From the NCBI RefSeq assembly GCF_900163545.1, contig NZ_FUHW01000026.1, positions 1 through 64,000 on the forward strand: DNA of 64,000 bases, given 5' to 3'. Made by a program: the position numbers and the translations under genes. Below, in pieces: positions 52,849 to 61,767 of the stretch. The notes under the pieces are model-generated. The model saw only the letters and a program-made list of their open reading frames with translations, ran no database searches and was not told where the DNA came from. Every line of letters begins with the position of its first letter. The first letter of the stretch is position 1. Origin of the DNA: Arthrobacter rhombi. Lineage in GTDB: Bacteria; Actinomycetota; Actinomycetes; Actinomycetales; Micrococcaceae.

Positions 52849-53925
52849 ATGCCCAAATCGCCTGAAGAAGCGTTGCGCACCACACTGGCCCGTGTCGCCC
52901 CCGGGACCCAGTTGCGTGATGGTCTGGAGCGGATCCTGCGTGGTCGGACCGGGGCCCTGATCGTTCTGGGCAGTGACCGGACCGTTGAATCGATTTCGTC
53001 GGGAGGCTTCGACATCAATATCGACTTCTCCCCCACCCGCCTGCGCGAGTTGGCGAAAATGGACGGCGCCATCCTCTGCGACCGCGACGCCTCCAACATC
53101 CTCAAGGCGGCAGTGCAGTTGGTGCCCGACCATTCCATTGACACCCAGGAATCAGGAACCCGGCACCGTACAGCCGAACGCGTGGCCATTCAGACGGGTT
53201 TCCCGGTCATCTCGGTGTCGCAGTCAATGCATATCATTGCGATCTACGTCCAGGGCATCCGCCATGTCCTGGAAGGTTCCGAACCCGTGCTGGCCCGGGC
53301 CAATCAGGCCTTGGCCACCTTGGAGCGTTACCGCAACCGGTTGGACCAGGTCACCAGCACCCTCTCCGCCCTCGAGATCGAGGCAACCGTCACCGTCCGC
53401 GATGTTGCCGTGGTGCTCCAACGTCAGGAAATGGTTCGACGCATCTCCGAGGAAATCGACCAGTATGTGCTCGAACTTGGTGTTGACGGACGCTTGCTGG
53501 CCCTGCAGTTCGATGAGCTCAGTGCTGGGCTGGGACCGGGCAGTGACCTGCTGCTGAAAGACTATTCCGAGGCCGGAACCGAAACGGAACATGTTGCCGC
53601 TTCATTGGCGCAGCTGCGTTCCTTCAGCTCCAACGACATGATCGACCTGAGCCGGATCTCCACGATCCTCGGCTTCACCCCGGGCACCGATTCGTTGGAG
53701 GCTGTGGTGCACCCCCAGGGTTTTCGCCTCTTGGCCAATATCAAATCGGTTCCCCGAGCCGTCGCCGATCGGCTGGTTGCCAGCTTCGGCGGTCTACAGC
53801 ACCTGATGGCCGCCAATATCGACGACCTGATGGCCGTGGACGGCATCGGAGAGCAACGAGCCCGGACGGTCCGTGAAGGGCTCTCACGGATTGCCGAATC
53901 CAGTCTGCTCGACCGGTACATGTAG
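52849..53925 (+). CDS. disA: DNA integrity scanning diadenylate cyclase
   Basis: Makes c-di-AMP from two ATP and senses branched DNA. The 358-residue product has the N-terminal DAC domain with DGA (KMDGAILCDRDASNILKAAVQL) and RHR (GTRHRTAERVA) motifs, a central helical spine, and C-terminal helix-hairpin-helix DNA-binding (ANIDDLMAVDGIGEQRARTVREGL). All catalytic motifs are intact. c-di-AMP made here could act on riboswitch-type leaders, such as the candidate at the NlpC/P60 gene. Confidence 0.96.
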   Translation: MPKSPEEALRTTLARVAPGTQLRDGLERILRGRTGALIVLGSDRTVESISSGGFDINIDFSPTRLRELAKMDGAILCDRDASNILKAAVQLVPDHSIDTQESGTRHRTAERVAIQTGFPVISVSQSMHIIAIYVQGIRHVLEGSEPVLARANQALATLERYRNRLDQVTSTLSALEIEATVTVRDVAVVLQRQEMVRRISEEIDQYVLELGVDGRLLALQFDELSAGLGPGSDLLLKDYSEAGTETEHVAASLAQLRSFSSNDMIDLSRISTILGFTPGTDSLEAVVHPQGFRLLANIKSVPRAVADRLVASFGGLQHLMAANIDDLMAVDGIGEQRARTVREGLSRIAESSLLDRYM

Positions 53926-53942
53926 CCCCGTCGGGCGGCGCC

Positions 53943-54653
53943 CTACTTCAACGAAAAGTTCACCTTATCGCTCTCGACGTCGCCGAGTTTGGCGGAGAAC
54001 GTGTAGGTTCCCGGACGGGGTTTGGTCTCGACGTCCTTGCAACCCGGGGCACTGCGCAGCCGATCCCAGGTGAAGTGGGCGCTCTCGGTCGCTCCTGCCT
54101 TCAACGTCATATCACTATCCGAGGCGTCCGTGCGGCAATCGGTGGTGGAGAAGATCCTGTCGGATCCCGAGACGATGCTGAACTCCTGTTGGCTGGTGCC
54201 CACATTCACCGTGCAGTCCTCGGATCCCGTATTTTGGATCTTCATTTCCAAGACAGGTTTTTCGGCCGACGCATAGGTTCCCTTGTCGGTGGCGGCGGTC
54301 AATTCAATATCATCCGAGGAGCAGCTGTCCCCTGCCGCTTGCGCGGATGCTGAACCTGCCTCGGAGGACGATGGCGGGGTGCTGCCCGGTTCGGAGGCCG
54401 CAGCGTTTCCGGAGGCGGATCCTGAAGCCTCGGCACTGGCGGTGGTGGCCGGTGCCGAACTCGAGGACGCGGCCGGCGCCGGAGGAGCGGCAGCCTCCGG
54501 GCTTTTGGTGAAGAAACCGACGACAGCGATCACGGCCCAGACCACTAGTGCCAGGACGACCAGCAGTGCCACTCCCACAACGATTCGACGACGACGGAAG
54601 ACTTCCGGACTGGGCTTTCCCCTGCCCGGGGTGCGTGACTGCTGTTGTGCCAT
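53943..54653 (-). CDS. Membrane-anchored Ser/Ala-rich extracellular protein
   Basis: A 236-residue protein with a basic N-terminus (about 25 residues), one membrane helix (IVVGVALLVVLALVVWAVIAVVGFF, about residues 26-50), a Ser/Ala/Gly/Pro-rich stalk (about 60-110) and an extracytoplasmic beta-rich domain with EKPVLEMKIQNTGSEDCTVNVG and two cysteines, comparable to DUF4232/intracellular-proteinase-inhibitor-like Ig folds. Anchored type II protein, function unknown. The ATG at 54653 is chosen; an in-frame ATG at 54683 exists. Confidence 0.72.
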   Translation of the reverse strand: MAQQQSRTPGRGKPSPEVFRRRRIVVGVALLVVLALVVWAVIAVVGFFTKSPEAAAPPAPAASSSSAPATTASAEASGSASGNAAASEPGSTPPSSSEAGSASAQAAGDSCSSDDIELTAATDKGTYASAEKPVLEMKIQNTGSEDCTVNVGTSQQEFSIVSGSDRIFSTTDCRTDASDSDMTLKAGATESAHFTWDRLRSAPGCKDVETKPRPGTYTFSAKLGDVESDKVNFSLK

Positions 54654-54739
54654 GCCCCTAGGGTATGGAGCGGCTGCGGCCACCCCCGGCTCCCACGCCG
54701 TGCACTAGGGTATTGGTGCCCCGCTTTTCAAGGAGTCAC

Positions 54740-55702
54740 GTGCCATCCACCCCGCCCCTCGATCTTGATCGTCTCCATCACGACATCACCACCTGGTTCA
54801 CCGCCGAAGGCCGGGACCTGCCCTGGCGCAGTCCGCAATGCAGCGCCTGGGGGGTCATGGTGAGCGAGTTCATGCTGCAACAGACTCCCGTGGTGCGTGT
54901 TCTGCCGGTGTGGGAGGAGTGGATGCGCCGCTGGCCAGATCCTGCAGCCCTCGCCGCCGAACCCTCGGGGGAGGCTGTTAGGGCGTGGGGACGCCTAGGC
55001 TATCCACGACGCGCCTTGAGACTATGTGAGGCCGCCCGGCGGATCGTGGAAGAACACGACGGGCAGGTGCCTTCCTCTCCCGCGGATCTGCTCGCCCTCC
55101 CCGGTGTCGGCAGCTATACGGCCGCTGCCATTTCCTGTTTCGCCTTCGGCCTGCCGGAAACCGTGGTGGACACCAATATTCGTCGAGTCCACGCCCGACT
55201 CATCAGCGGTCATGCCCTCCCCGAACCCAGCCATACTGCCGCGGAGGCACGTTTGGCGGCCGAACTCATGCCGGCCACCGAGGACGACGGAGGCACATTA
55301 GCCTGCGCCTGGAATGCAGCGGTCATGGAATTGGGGGCGCTTATTTGCACGGCCCGATCCCCCCGTTGCGGGCAGTGCCCGGTCTCGGGCTCCTGTGCGT
55401 GGATCGCCCGCGGTAAACCCGAACCGCATTACACGCCCAAGGGCCAGCCCTGGGCGGGGACCGACCGACAGGTGCGTGGAGCCATGATGGCCGTTCTGCG
55501 AGCCAGCGACGAACCACAGCAACCGGAGGCACTGCTGGCCACCGGGCCAGCGGAATCGGGAAGCGGCACGGATCTTGATCTCGCGTTCCAGAAGCTTCAA
55601 ACGCTCCCTGCTGACGTCGAACAACGCAGTCGCTGCCTCGCGGGCCTGCTCGTCGACGGGTTGGCCGTGGAGTCCGGTGCCGGGATCACGCTGCCGCACT
55701 AA
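54740..55702 (+). CDS. mutY: A/G-specific adenine glycosylase
   Basis: Removes adenine mispaired with 8-oxoguanine. The 320-residue product has the catalytic glutamate in VSEFMLQQTPV, the helix-hairpin-helix LLALPGVGSYTAAAI, the catalytic aspartate in ETVVDTNIRRV, and an iron-sulfur loop C-x6-C-x2-C-x5-C (CTARSPRCGQCPVSGSC). The C-terminal 8-oxoG-recognition domain is short (about 85 residues). The GTG at 54740 follows AAGGAGTCAC; the in-frame frame from 54665 is not coding-like. Confidence 0.93.
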   Translation: MPSTPPLDLDRLHHDITTWFTAEGRDLPWRSPQCSAWGVMVSEFMLQQTPVVRVLPVWEEWMRRWPDPAALAAEPSGEAVRAWGRLGYPRRALRLCEAARRIVEEHDGQVPSSPADLLALPGVGSYTAAAISCFAFGLPETVVDTNIRRVHARLISGHALPEPSHTAAEARLAAELMPATEDDGGTLACAWNAAVMELGALICTARSPRCGQCPVSGSCAWIARGKPEPHYTPKGQPWAGTDRQVRGAMMAVLRASDEPQQPEALLATGPAESGSGTDLDLAFQKLQTLPADVEQRSRCLAGLLVDGLAVESGAGITLPH

Positions 55703-55732
55703 TCGGCGACGGGCGGTTGCCTGTTAAAGACG

Positions 55733-55761
55733 ACGGGACCCCGCAATACGCGGGGTCCCGT
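55733..55761. terminator. Terminator between mutY and the antitoxin-like gene
   Basis: ACGGGACCCCGC and GCGGGGTCCCGT form a perfect 12-bp stem around AATAC. It sits between convergent genes and probably serves both. No long T-run. Confidence 0.7.
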
Positions 55762-55800
55762 GGCACCGTGCGGCGCCTACATCATGAAGAACGAACAGAC

Positions 55801-56001
55801 CTACTTGTCCTTGCCGTCCTTCTTGTCGTCGCCGCCGAGGAACTTCTCCTGCGCGCCGTCGATCTGGTCCTTATGGTCGCCCAGCTGGTCGCCGAACTTA
55901 TCCTGCGCGGCGTCCACGCCGTCATTAATCTTGTCACCGTGTTCGTTCTTGAGGTCTTTGGCCTTATCGCCCAGTCCACCCAAGCTATCTCCGAGTCCCA
56001 T
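55801..56001 (-). CDS. MT0933-like antitoxin-like small protein
   Basis: A 66-residue, highly charged, Asp/Lys/Gly-rich protein (MGLGDSLGGLGDKAKDLK, then heptad-like repeats DKINDGVDAAQDKFGDQLGDHKDQID). This matches the MT0933/Rv0909 antitoxin family, although no toxin gene of the Rv0910 type adjoins it. An ATG at 56001 preceded by GTAGG is used; 19 in-frame codons further upstream (to 56058) lack the family pattern. It may be a stress protein rather than an antitoxin. Confidence 0.7.
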   Translation of the reverse strand: MGLGDSLGGLGDKAKDLKNEHGDKINDGVDAAQDKFGDQLGDHKDQIDGAQEKFLGGDDKKDGKDK

Positions 56002-56187
56002 TTCTTGACCTACTTTCGTTGGTTTCCAGTTGGTACTTTCGGTGCCACGGTCCTCCACTGGCTGTGGAGAGCGGCTCGTCGGCCCGTTGCCGGGGCCTCC
56101 GTTATTAGCCTAAACACGGCCACGGCTCCTCGTCCACCACGACGGGACAAATATCTTGGGATTCTTCCGATCGCGAAATTCTTGACG

Positions 56188-56691
56188 CTAGAGATTCATG
56201 ATCATTCTGGTGTTGCCCAGAGTGTTGGGCTTGACCCGCGCGAGGTCCAGGAACTCGGCGACGCCTTCATCGGTGGAACGCAACAGCTCCGAGTACACCT
56301 CGGGGTCCACCGGGCTCTGGTTCTCCATGACGTCGAAGCCCATGGTCTTGAAGAAGTCGACTTCAAAGGTCAGGCAGAACAACCGGCTCACACCGATCCT
56401 GCGGGCATTTTCGACAAGTTCGATCAGGAGGGATCTGCCGATGCCCTGGCCACGGCGGCTGCCCACTGTCGCCAGGGTACGAACTTCTGCAAGGTCTTCC
56501 CACATCACATGCAAGGCACCGCATCCGAGCAGAACACCCTCGTCCTCGGCAACGACGAATTCCTGCAGGCTTTCGAAATAGGCGACGGCTTCTTTCTCCA
56601 ACAGGACTCGTCGATCGGCCAACGGTCTGACGAGCTGGCGGATCCCTGCCACGTCTGAGGTGCGGGCCGGCCGAAGTATGAAATCTGGCAT
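56188..56691 (-). CDS. Amino-acid N-acetyltransferase (N-acetylglutamate synthase type)
   Basis: A 167-residue GNAT protein. FILRPARTSDVAGIRQLVRPLADRRVLLEK and CGALHVMWEDLAEVRTLATVGSRRGQGIGRSLLIELVENARRIGVSRLFCLTFEVDFFKTMGF match the single-domain actinobacterial N-acetylglutamate synthase (Rv2747-type ArgA). It would catalyse the first step of arginine synthesis with acetyl-CoA and glutamate or glutamine. The other arg genes are not in this window. The 186 bases before it hold nothing clear. Confidence 0.85.
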   Translation of the reverse strand: MPDFILRPARTSDVAGIRQLVRPLADRRVLLEKEAVAYFESLQEFVVAEDEGVLLGCGALHVMWEDLAEVRTLATVGSRRGQGIGRSLLIELVENARRIGVSRLFCLTFEVDFFKTMGFDVMENQSPVDPEVYSELLRSTDEGVAEFLDLARVKPNTLGNTRMIMNL

Positions 56692-56734
56692 TGACCTATT
56701 CTATTCCTGCCGCTGGGGCCCACCCAGCACATGA

Positions 56735-56774
56735 CGAGGGGCCCGGCCGTGGATGTCCACGACCGGGCCCCTCG
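56735..56774 (-). terminator. Terminator of clpC
   Basis: CGAGGGGCCCGG pairs with CCGGGCCCCTCG (12 bp), and the loop region GTGGA/TCCAC extends the stem. It follows the clpC stop by about 20 bases on the minus strand. Confidence 0.65.
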
Positions 56775-56792
56775 CCCTGGCAAAAATCAGGC

Positions 56793-59318
56793 TCAGGTGC
56801 TCAAGTGGCCTTCTTCGATTTCCGCTGGGCTGTCCTTGCCTTCCAGCGCAGGGGTCTCCTCGCGGCCGGTGAAGGTGAACTTGGCGTCTTCGCCTTCACC
56901 CTCGACGTCCACGGTGACCGTTTGGCCGGCCATGATCTCACCGAAGAGGATCTTCTCGGAGAGCTGGTCCTCGACTTCACGCTGGATGGTCCGGCGCAGT
57001 GGACGGGCACCCATGGCCGGGTCGTACCCCTTTGTCGCCAACAGGTACTTCGCTTCGTCGGTCAGCAGCACGTGCATGCCCTTTTCGACCATGCGGGACT
57101 CCAGCCGAGCCACGAACAGGTCCACGATCTGCACGATCTCTTCCTGCGAGAGCTGCGGGAAGACGAGCGTGTCATCGACACGGTTCAGGAACTCGGGGCG
57201 GAAGTGCTGGCGCAGTTCCTCCTGAACCTTGGCCTGCATCCTGTCGTAGTTGGTCTTCGTGTCGCTGGTCGACTGGAAGCCGGTCATGACGCCCTTGGAG
57301 ATATCCCGGGTACCCAGGTTGGTCGTCATGATGATCACCGTGTTCTTGAAGTCCACGACACGGCCCTGGGAGTCGGTCAATCGGCCGTCCTCCAGGATCT
57401 GCAGCAACGAGTTGAACAGGTCCGAGTGGGCCTTTTCGACCTCGTCGAAGAGGACGACGGAGAATGGACGACGGCGGACCTTCTCGGTCAGCTGCCCACC
57501 TTCCTCGTAGCCGACGTAGCCCGGAGGGGCGCCGAAGAGCCGGGACACGGTGTGCTTCTCCGAGTACTCGGACATGTCAAGGGTGATCAGCGCGTCTTCC
57601 TCGCCGAAGAGGAACTCAGCCAGCGCCTTGGCCAGTTCGGTCTTGCCGACGCCGGTCGGGCCGGCGAAGATGAACGAGCCGCCGGGGCGGTTGGGGTCCT
57701 TCAGCCCGGCACGGGTACGGCGGATGGCCTGCGAGATCGACTTGATGGCCTGATCCTGACCGATGACCCGCTTATGCAGCTCGGCCTCCATGTTGAGCAG
57801 GCGGCCGGACTCCTCCTCGGTGAGCTTGATGACGGGGATGCCCGTGGAGTTGGCCAGTACTTCGGCGATCAGTTCCTCGTCCACTTCGGCGATATCGTCC
57901 ATATCGCCGTTCTTCCAGGACTTCTCCTTCTCGGCGCGCTCCTCTTGGAGCTTCTGCTCCTTATCGCGCAGCGAAGCGGCACCCTCGAAGTCCTGAGCAT
58001 CGATCGCAGATTCCTTCTCCCGGCGGACGTTGGCGATCTGCTCGTCCATTTCCTTGAGTGCTGGCGGAGCCGTCAGTCGGCGGATCCGCAGGCGGGCTCC
58101 GGCCTCGTCGATCAGGTCGATGGCCTTATCGGGCAGGAAACGGTCTGAGACGTAGCGGTGTGACAGCTGCGCCGCAGCAGCCAGTGCCCCGTCGGTGATG
58201 GTCACCCTGTGGTGCGCCTCGTAACGGTCTCGCAGGCCACGCAGGATTTCCGTGGTGTGTTCCACGGAGGGTTCCTTGACCTGGATCGGCTGGAAGCGAC
58301 GTTCCAGCGCGGCATCCTTCTCGATGTGCTTGCGGTACTCGTCCAGTGTGGTGGCACCGATCGTTTGGAGTTCGCCGCGAGCCAGCATGGGCTTGAGGAT
58401 CGAGGCAGCATCGATGGCGCCTTCGGCTGCGCCGGCACCGACGAGGGTGTGGATCTCGTCGATGAACAAGATGATGTCGCCGCGGGTGCGGATTTCCTTG
58501 AGGACCTTCTTCAGGCGTTCCTCGAAGTCACCGCGGTAACGGCTACCGGCCACCAAGGAACCCAAGTCCAGGGTGTAGAGCTGCTTGTCCTTGATGGTTT
58601 CCGGGACATCGCCGCGCACAATGGACAGGGCGAGGCCCTCGACCACTGCCGTCTTGCCGACACCGGGCTCACCGATCAGCACCGGGTTGTTCTTCGTCCG
58701 ACGTGAGAGCACCTGCATGACGCGCTCCTTCTCGAACTCACGGCCGATCACCGGGTCGAGTTTGCCGTCGCGGGCGGCCTGCGTGAGGTTACGCCCGAAC
58801 TGGTCCAGAACGACCGAGCCGGCGGGCTGGCCTTCGGCCTGGCCCTGCCCCACTCCTGCGCCAGCAGTCTCCTTGCCGCCTTGGTAGCCCGAGAGCAGCT
58901 GGATGACTTGCTGGCGGACCCTGTTCAGGTCGGCGCCGAGCTTGACCAGCACCTGGGCGGCGACTCCCTCGCCCTCACGGATCAGACCGAGCAGGATATG
59001 CTCCGTGCCGATGTAGTTGTGGCCCAGCTGGAGTGCCTCACGCAAGGAGAGTTCCAGGACCTTCTTGGCGCGGGGGGTGAAGGGGATGTGTCCGGACGGG
59101 GCCTGCTGGCCCTGCCCGATGATCTCCTGCACCTGCTCCCGAACGGCACCGAGGGAGATGTTGAGCGACTCCAGCGCCTTCGCGGCGACACCCTCCCCCT
59201 CGTGGATCAGGCCGAGCAGGATGTGCTCGGTTCCGATGTAGTTGTGGTTGAGCATGCGCGCCTCTTCTTGGGCGAGCACGACAACGCGACGGGCACGGTC
59301 GGTGAATCTCTCAAACAT
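56793..59318 (-). CDS. clpC: ATP-dependent Clp protease ATP-binding subunit ClpC
   Basis: Hexameric AAA+ unfoldase that feeds ClpP, 841 residues. Two N-terminal Clp repeats ([22 protein letters not shown]...) are followed by AAA-1 (Walker [16 protein letters not shown]), the middle UVR/coiled-coil region (about 420-500), AAA-2 (Walker [21 protein letters not shown]) and a ClpP-binding loop. The ATG at 59318 follows AGGAGTGTGCC. A palindromic GATGC-TAC-GCATC (59349-59361) with TAGCAT as a possible -10 precedes it. Confidence 0.97.
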   Translation of the reverse strand: MFERFTDRARRVVVLAQEEARMLNHNYIGTEHILLGLIHEGEGVAAKALESLNISLGAVREQVQEIIGQGQQAPSGHIPFTPRAKKVLELSLREALQLGHNYIGTEHILLGLIREGEGVAAQVLVKLGADLNRVRQQVIQLLSGYQGGKETAGAGVGQGQAEGQPAGSVVLDQFGRNLTQAARDGKLDPVIGREFEKERVMQVLSRRTKNNPVLIGEPGVGKTAVVEGLALSIVRGDVPETIKDKQLYTLDLGSLVAGSRYRGDFEERLKKVLKEIRTRGDIILFIDEIHTLVGAGAAEGAIDAASILKPMLARGELQTIGATTLDEYRKHIEKDAALERRFQPIQVKEPSVEHTTEILRGLRDRYEAHHRVTITDGALAAAAQLSHRYVSDRFLPDKAIDLIDEAGARLRIRRLTAPPALKEMDEQIANVRREKESAIDAQDFEGAASLRDKEQKLQEERAEKEKSWKNGDMDDIAEVDEELIAEVLANSTGIPVIKLTEEESGRLLNMEAELHKRVIGQDQAIKSISQAIRRTRAGLKDPNRPGGSFIFAGPTGVGKTELAKALAEFLFGEEDALITLDMSEYSEKHTVSRLFGAPPGYVGYEEGGQLTEKVRRRPFSVVLFDEVEKAHSDLFNSLLQILEDGRLTDSQGRVVDFKNTVIIMTTNLGTRDISKGVMTGFQSTSDTKTNYDRMQAKVQEELRQHFRPEFLNRVDDTLVFPQLSQEEIVQIVDLFVARLESRMVEKGMHVLLTDEAKYLLATKGYDPAMGARPLRRTIQREVEDQLSEKILFGEIMAGQTVTVDVEGEGEDAKFTFTGREETPALEGKDSPAEIEEGHLST

Positions 59319-59476
59319 GCGGCACACTCCTAGCTAACGCGTACTCACGATGCTACGCATCAAACGTCCTCAGATGGCCCGTGTTCGCCGTGGGGATAAA
59401 GCAGATTTCGACGCCGGGCGACCCGCGGTGCGACCGGGCCGCTTTCTCGGAGGTCCCGATTCCTGTCGAAGCAGGC

Positions 59477-59779
59477 TCAGGACTCCGGGTGCACTTCGCG
59501 GTAGGCGTCGATGACCTCCGAGTGCAGGCGGCCGCGTTCGCTGACCTTGAAGCCGTTTTCCGCGGCCCACGCACGAATGGCAGGGGCTTCGGAAGCGGAG
59601 TAGGCGATGGAGCGTCGTGCCCGGGCGATGAAGGGAGCCAATGCTTCGCGCAGTGTGCTGGCATTGGCATCACCGAGGTCAATCTCGTAGTGGCTGCCGT
59701 CCAAGCCGAAATGCACGGTCTCGTTCGCCGTTGACCCGTCGAGGTCGTCGATGAGCGTAATTTCGACCTTGCGCGCCAC
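59477..59779 (-). CDS. lsr2: Lsr2-family nucleoid-associated protein
   Basis: A 100-residue DNA-bridging, xenogeneic-silencing protein of actinobacteria. The dimerisation N-terminus KVEITLIDDLDGSTANETVHFGLDGSHYEIDL and the C-terminal DNA-binding AIRAWAAENGFKVSERGRLHSEVIDAY with the NGFKVSERGR (RGR-type) AT-hook-like loop are clear. It lies between lysS and clpC, as in many actinobacteria. It may silence the AT-rich cluster at 9.4-13.5 kb. Confidence 0.95.
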   Translation of the reverse strand: MARKVEITLIDDLDGSTANETVHFGLDGSHYEIDLGDANASTLREALAPFIARARRSIAYSASEAPAIRAWAAENGFKVSERGRLHSEVIDAYREVHPES

Positions 59780-59914
59780 GGGCGGCTCCTTACTTCGAAG
59801 GTGTCGGGACTATTGGACAGCGTCCCGGGGCATATCGATCCCGGAGTTCAGGGGTCGAGGTGCGCTTCCGGACACCATCGTACTGCGGATTGTCCGGCCC
59901 TGGCGGGCCGACCC

Positions 59915-60100
59915 CTACTCCCCCGTCGGGTCACCGTTTCGGGGGTCTGTCTCTCCGGGCCCGGGGCCCCCTTCACGATGGGCATCGGCAGCTGATTCAG
60001 CCAACCGCTCATTACGGTCCACCCGGAACAACGCCCGCATGACGAACCAGAAGACCAGTGCGGCAACGATCGTTGGCAGCAAAACCTCGACGTAGGCCAT
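59915..60100 (-). CDS. Small single-helix membrane protein
   Basis: A 61-residue protein with one membrane helix (EVLLPTIVAALVFWFVMRAL, about 5-25) and a charged, Gly/Pro-rich cytosolic tail. It sits 4 bases after the lysS stop, so is cotranscribed. Function unknown; similar small proteins often occur at lysS in related genomes. Confidence 0.75.
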   Translation of the reverse strand: MAYVEVLLPTIVAALVFWFVMRALFRVDRNERLAESAADAHREGGPGPGETDPRNGDPTGE

Positions 60101-60104
60101 CTTC

Positions 60105-61634
60105 CTAGGCCTCAGGCTTCAACAGCGGGTAGAGGATGGTCTCGCGGATGCCAGCGTCCGTGAAGAGCATGACCAGCCGGTCGATGCCCAGCCCGATGCC
60201 ACCCATCGGCGGGGCGCCGTATTCCAGGGCCCGCAGGAAGTCCTCGTCCAACTGCATGGCCTCGTCATCGCCATCGGCGGCCATCAGCGATTGTTCGGTC
60301 AGTCGTTCACGCTGGATGACCGGGTCGATGAGTTCAGAGAAGGCGGTGCCTCGCTCCATCCCGCCAATGATCAGATCCCAGGCTTCAATGACTCCCGGCT
60401 GCGATCGGTGCGGCCGGGCCAAGGGCTGGGCTGCCGGCGGATAGTCGTAGACGAAGGTCGGGTCGATCAAGGTGGGCTCGACGATCTCCCCGAAGAGTTC
60501 GATGACCAGCTTCTCAGCCCCCCACTTGGGGTCGACCTTGATGTGGTGCTTCTCGGCGATCGAATGCAACGTCTCGGCAGTCGTCTCGGGGGTGATGTCG
60601 ACGCCTACAGCCTCGGAGAGGGCTGGGTAGACGCTCAGCCAGCGCCATTCGCCGTCGAGGTTGATCGTGCCCTGGGAGGTTTCGATCCGACGTCCGGCGC
60701 CCACTGCGTCGGCGGCCTTGAGGATGATCTCTTGGATCCGTTCGGCCATCACGAACTGGTCGGCATAAATTTCATAGCATTCCAGCGTCGTGAACTCCGG
60801 GGAGTGGGTGGAGTCCACGCCTTCGTTGCGGAAAAGGCGCCCGACTTCGAAGACTCGGGGGATGCCACCAACGACGGTGCGCTTGAGATAGAGCTCGGTG
60901 GCGATCCGCAGTGTCATGTCTTGGTCGAAGGCATTCAGATGCGTGTGGAACGGGCGTGCCGCGGCACCACCATGCATCAGCTGCAGCATGGGCGTTTCGA
61001 CTTCCACGTACCCGTGGCCATAGAGCGTGTCGCGAACGGCACGGGTGACAGCGTCACGCTTATAGATCATCTCGCGGGCCTCGTCGCGGACCATGAGGTC
61101 GGCATACCGCTGGCGGACCCGGTTCTCCTCGTTGAGGTCGGCGTGCAGCACCGGCATGGGGCGCAGCGCCTTGGAGGCCATCTGCCATTCGGTGACCATA
61201 ATGGACAGCTCGCCGCGGCGTGAGGTGACGACGGCACCCTTGACGAAGACGTGGTCGCCTAGATCGGTGAGTCGCTTCCAGTCAGCCAGCGACTCCTCGC
61301 CAATGTTAGCCAGCGACAGCATGGCCTGCAGGCGAACTGCTTCGCCCTTCGGGCCCGACTCCTGCAACGTGGCGAAGCACAGTTTTCCGGTATTGCGGGC
61401 GAACACGATGCGCCCGGCCACGCCGACGACATCCTGGGTTTCTTCGCCGGCTTCCAGATGCGCGTACTTCTCACGGATTTGCAGCAGGGTGTGGCTGCGT
61501 TCAACGCCTACCGGATAGGCCTCGCGTCCCGCTTCGAGGAGTTCGGCGCGTTTGGCCAAACGCACCTGGCGCAGGTCGTGCGTGTCGATGGTCTCGGCAG
61601 GAGTGGGGGCGGCGGGGGTCTGATCAGCAGTCAC
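60105..61634 (-). CDS. lysS: Lysyl-tRNA synthetase
   Basis: Class II synthetase of 509 residues that charges tRNA-Lys. It has an N-terminal OB-fold anticodon-binding domain (ETQDVVGVAGRIVFARNTGKLCFATLQE), motif 2 (FEVGRLFRNEGVDSTHSPEFTTLECYE) and motif 3 (GGIGLGIDRLVMLF). The GTG at 61634 is the likeliest start, with a poor Shine-Dalgarno; frames to 61703 are less family-like. An additional small membrane protein and Lsr2 follow in the same direction. Confidence 0.94.
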   Translation of the reverse strand: MTADQTPAAPTPAETIDTHDLRQVRLAKRAELLEAGREAYPVGVERSHTLLQIREKYAHLEAGEETQDVVGVAGRIVFARNTGKLCFATLQESGPKGEAVRLQAMLSLANIGEESLADWKRLTDLGDHVFVKGAVVTSRRGELSIMVTEWQMASKALRPMPVLHADLNEENRVRQRYADLMVRDEAREMIYKRDAVTRAVRDTLYGHGYVEVETPMLQLMHGGAAARPFHTHLNAFDQDMTLRIATELYLKRTVVGGIPRVFEVGRLFRNEGVDSTHSPEFTTLECYEIYADQFVMAERIQEIILKAADAVGAGRRIETSQGTINLDGEWRWLSVYPALSEAVGVDITPETTAETLHSIAEKHHIKVDPKWGAEKLVIELFGEIVEPTLIDPTFVYDYPPAAQPLARPHRSQPGVIEAWDLIIGGMERGTAFSELIDPVIQRERLTEQSLMAADGDDEAMQLDEDFLRALEYGAPPMGGIGLGIDRLVMLFTDAGIRETILYPLLKPEA

Positions 61635-61720
61635 AGTACTCAATTCTACGTCTTTCGGTCGAGGCACGGGCACCGGCTCTCGTCCTGGTGTCGACGATCT
61701 CAATTTGCTCCACGAAAGGG

Positions 61721-61762
61721 CTCCGACCGGCGCCCCCTAGGTGGGGGGGGCGCCGGTCGGAG
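61721..61762 (-). terminator. Terminator of the M13 peptidase gene
   Basis: CTCCGACCGGCGCCCC (61721-61736) and GGGGCGCCGGTCGGAG (61747-61762) form a perfect 16-bp stem with a 10-base loop, followed on the minus strand by CCCTTTCG. It directly follows the peptidase stop. Confidence 0.85.
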
Positions 61763-61767
61763 TAGGG

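Noticed and set aside
56691-58148. Open frame of 485 codons on the plus strand
   Set aside because: Antisense to clpC; no domain, high-GC shadow.
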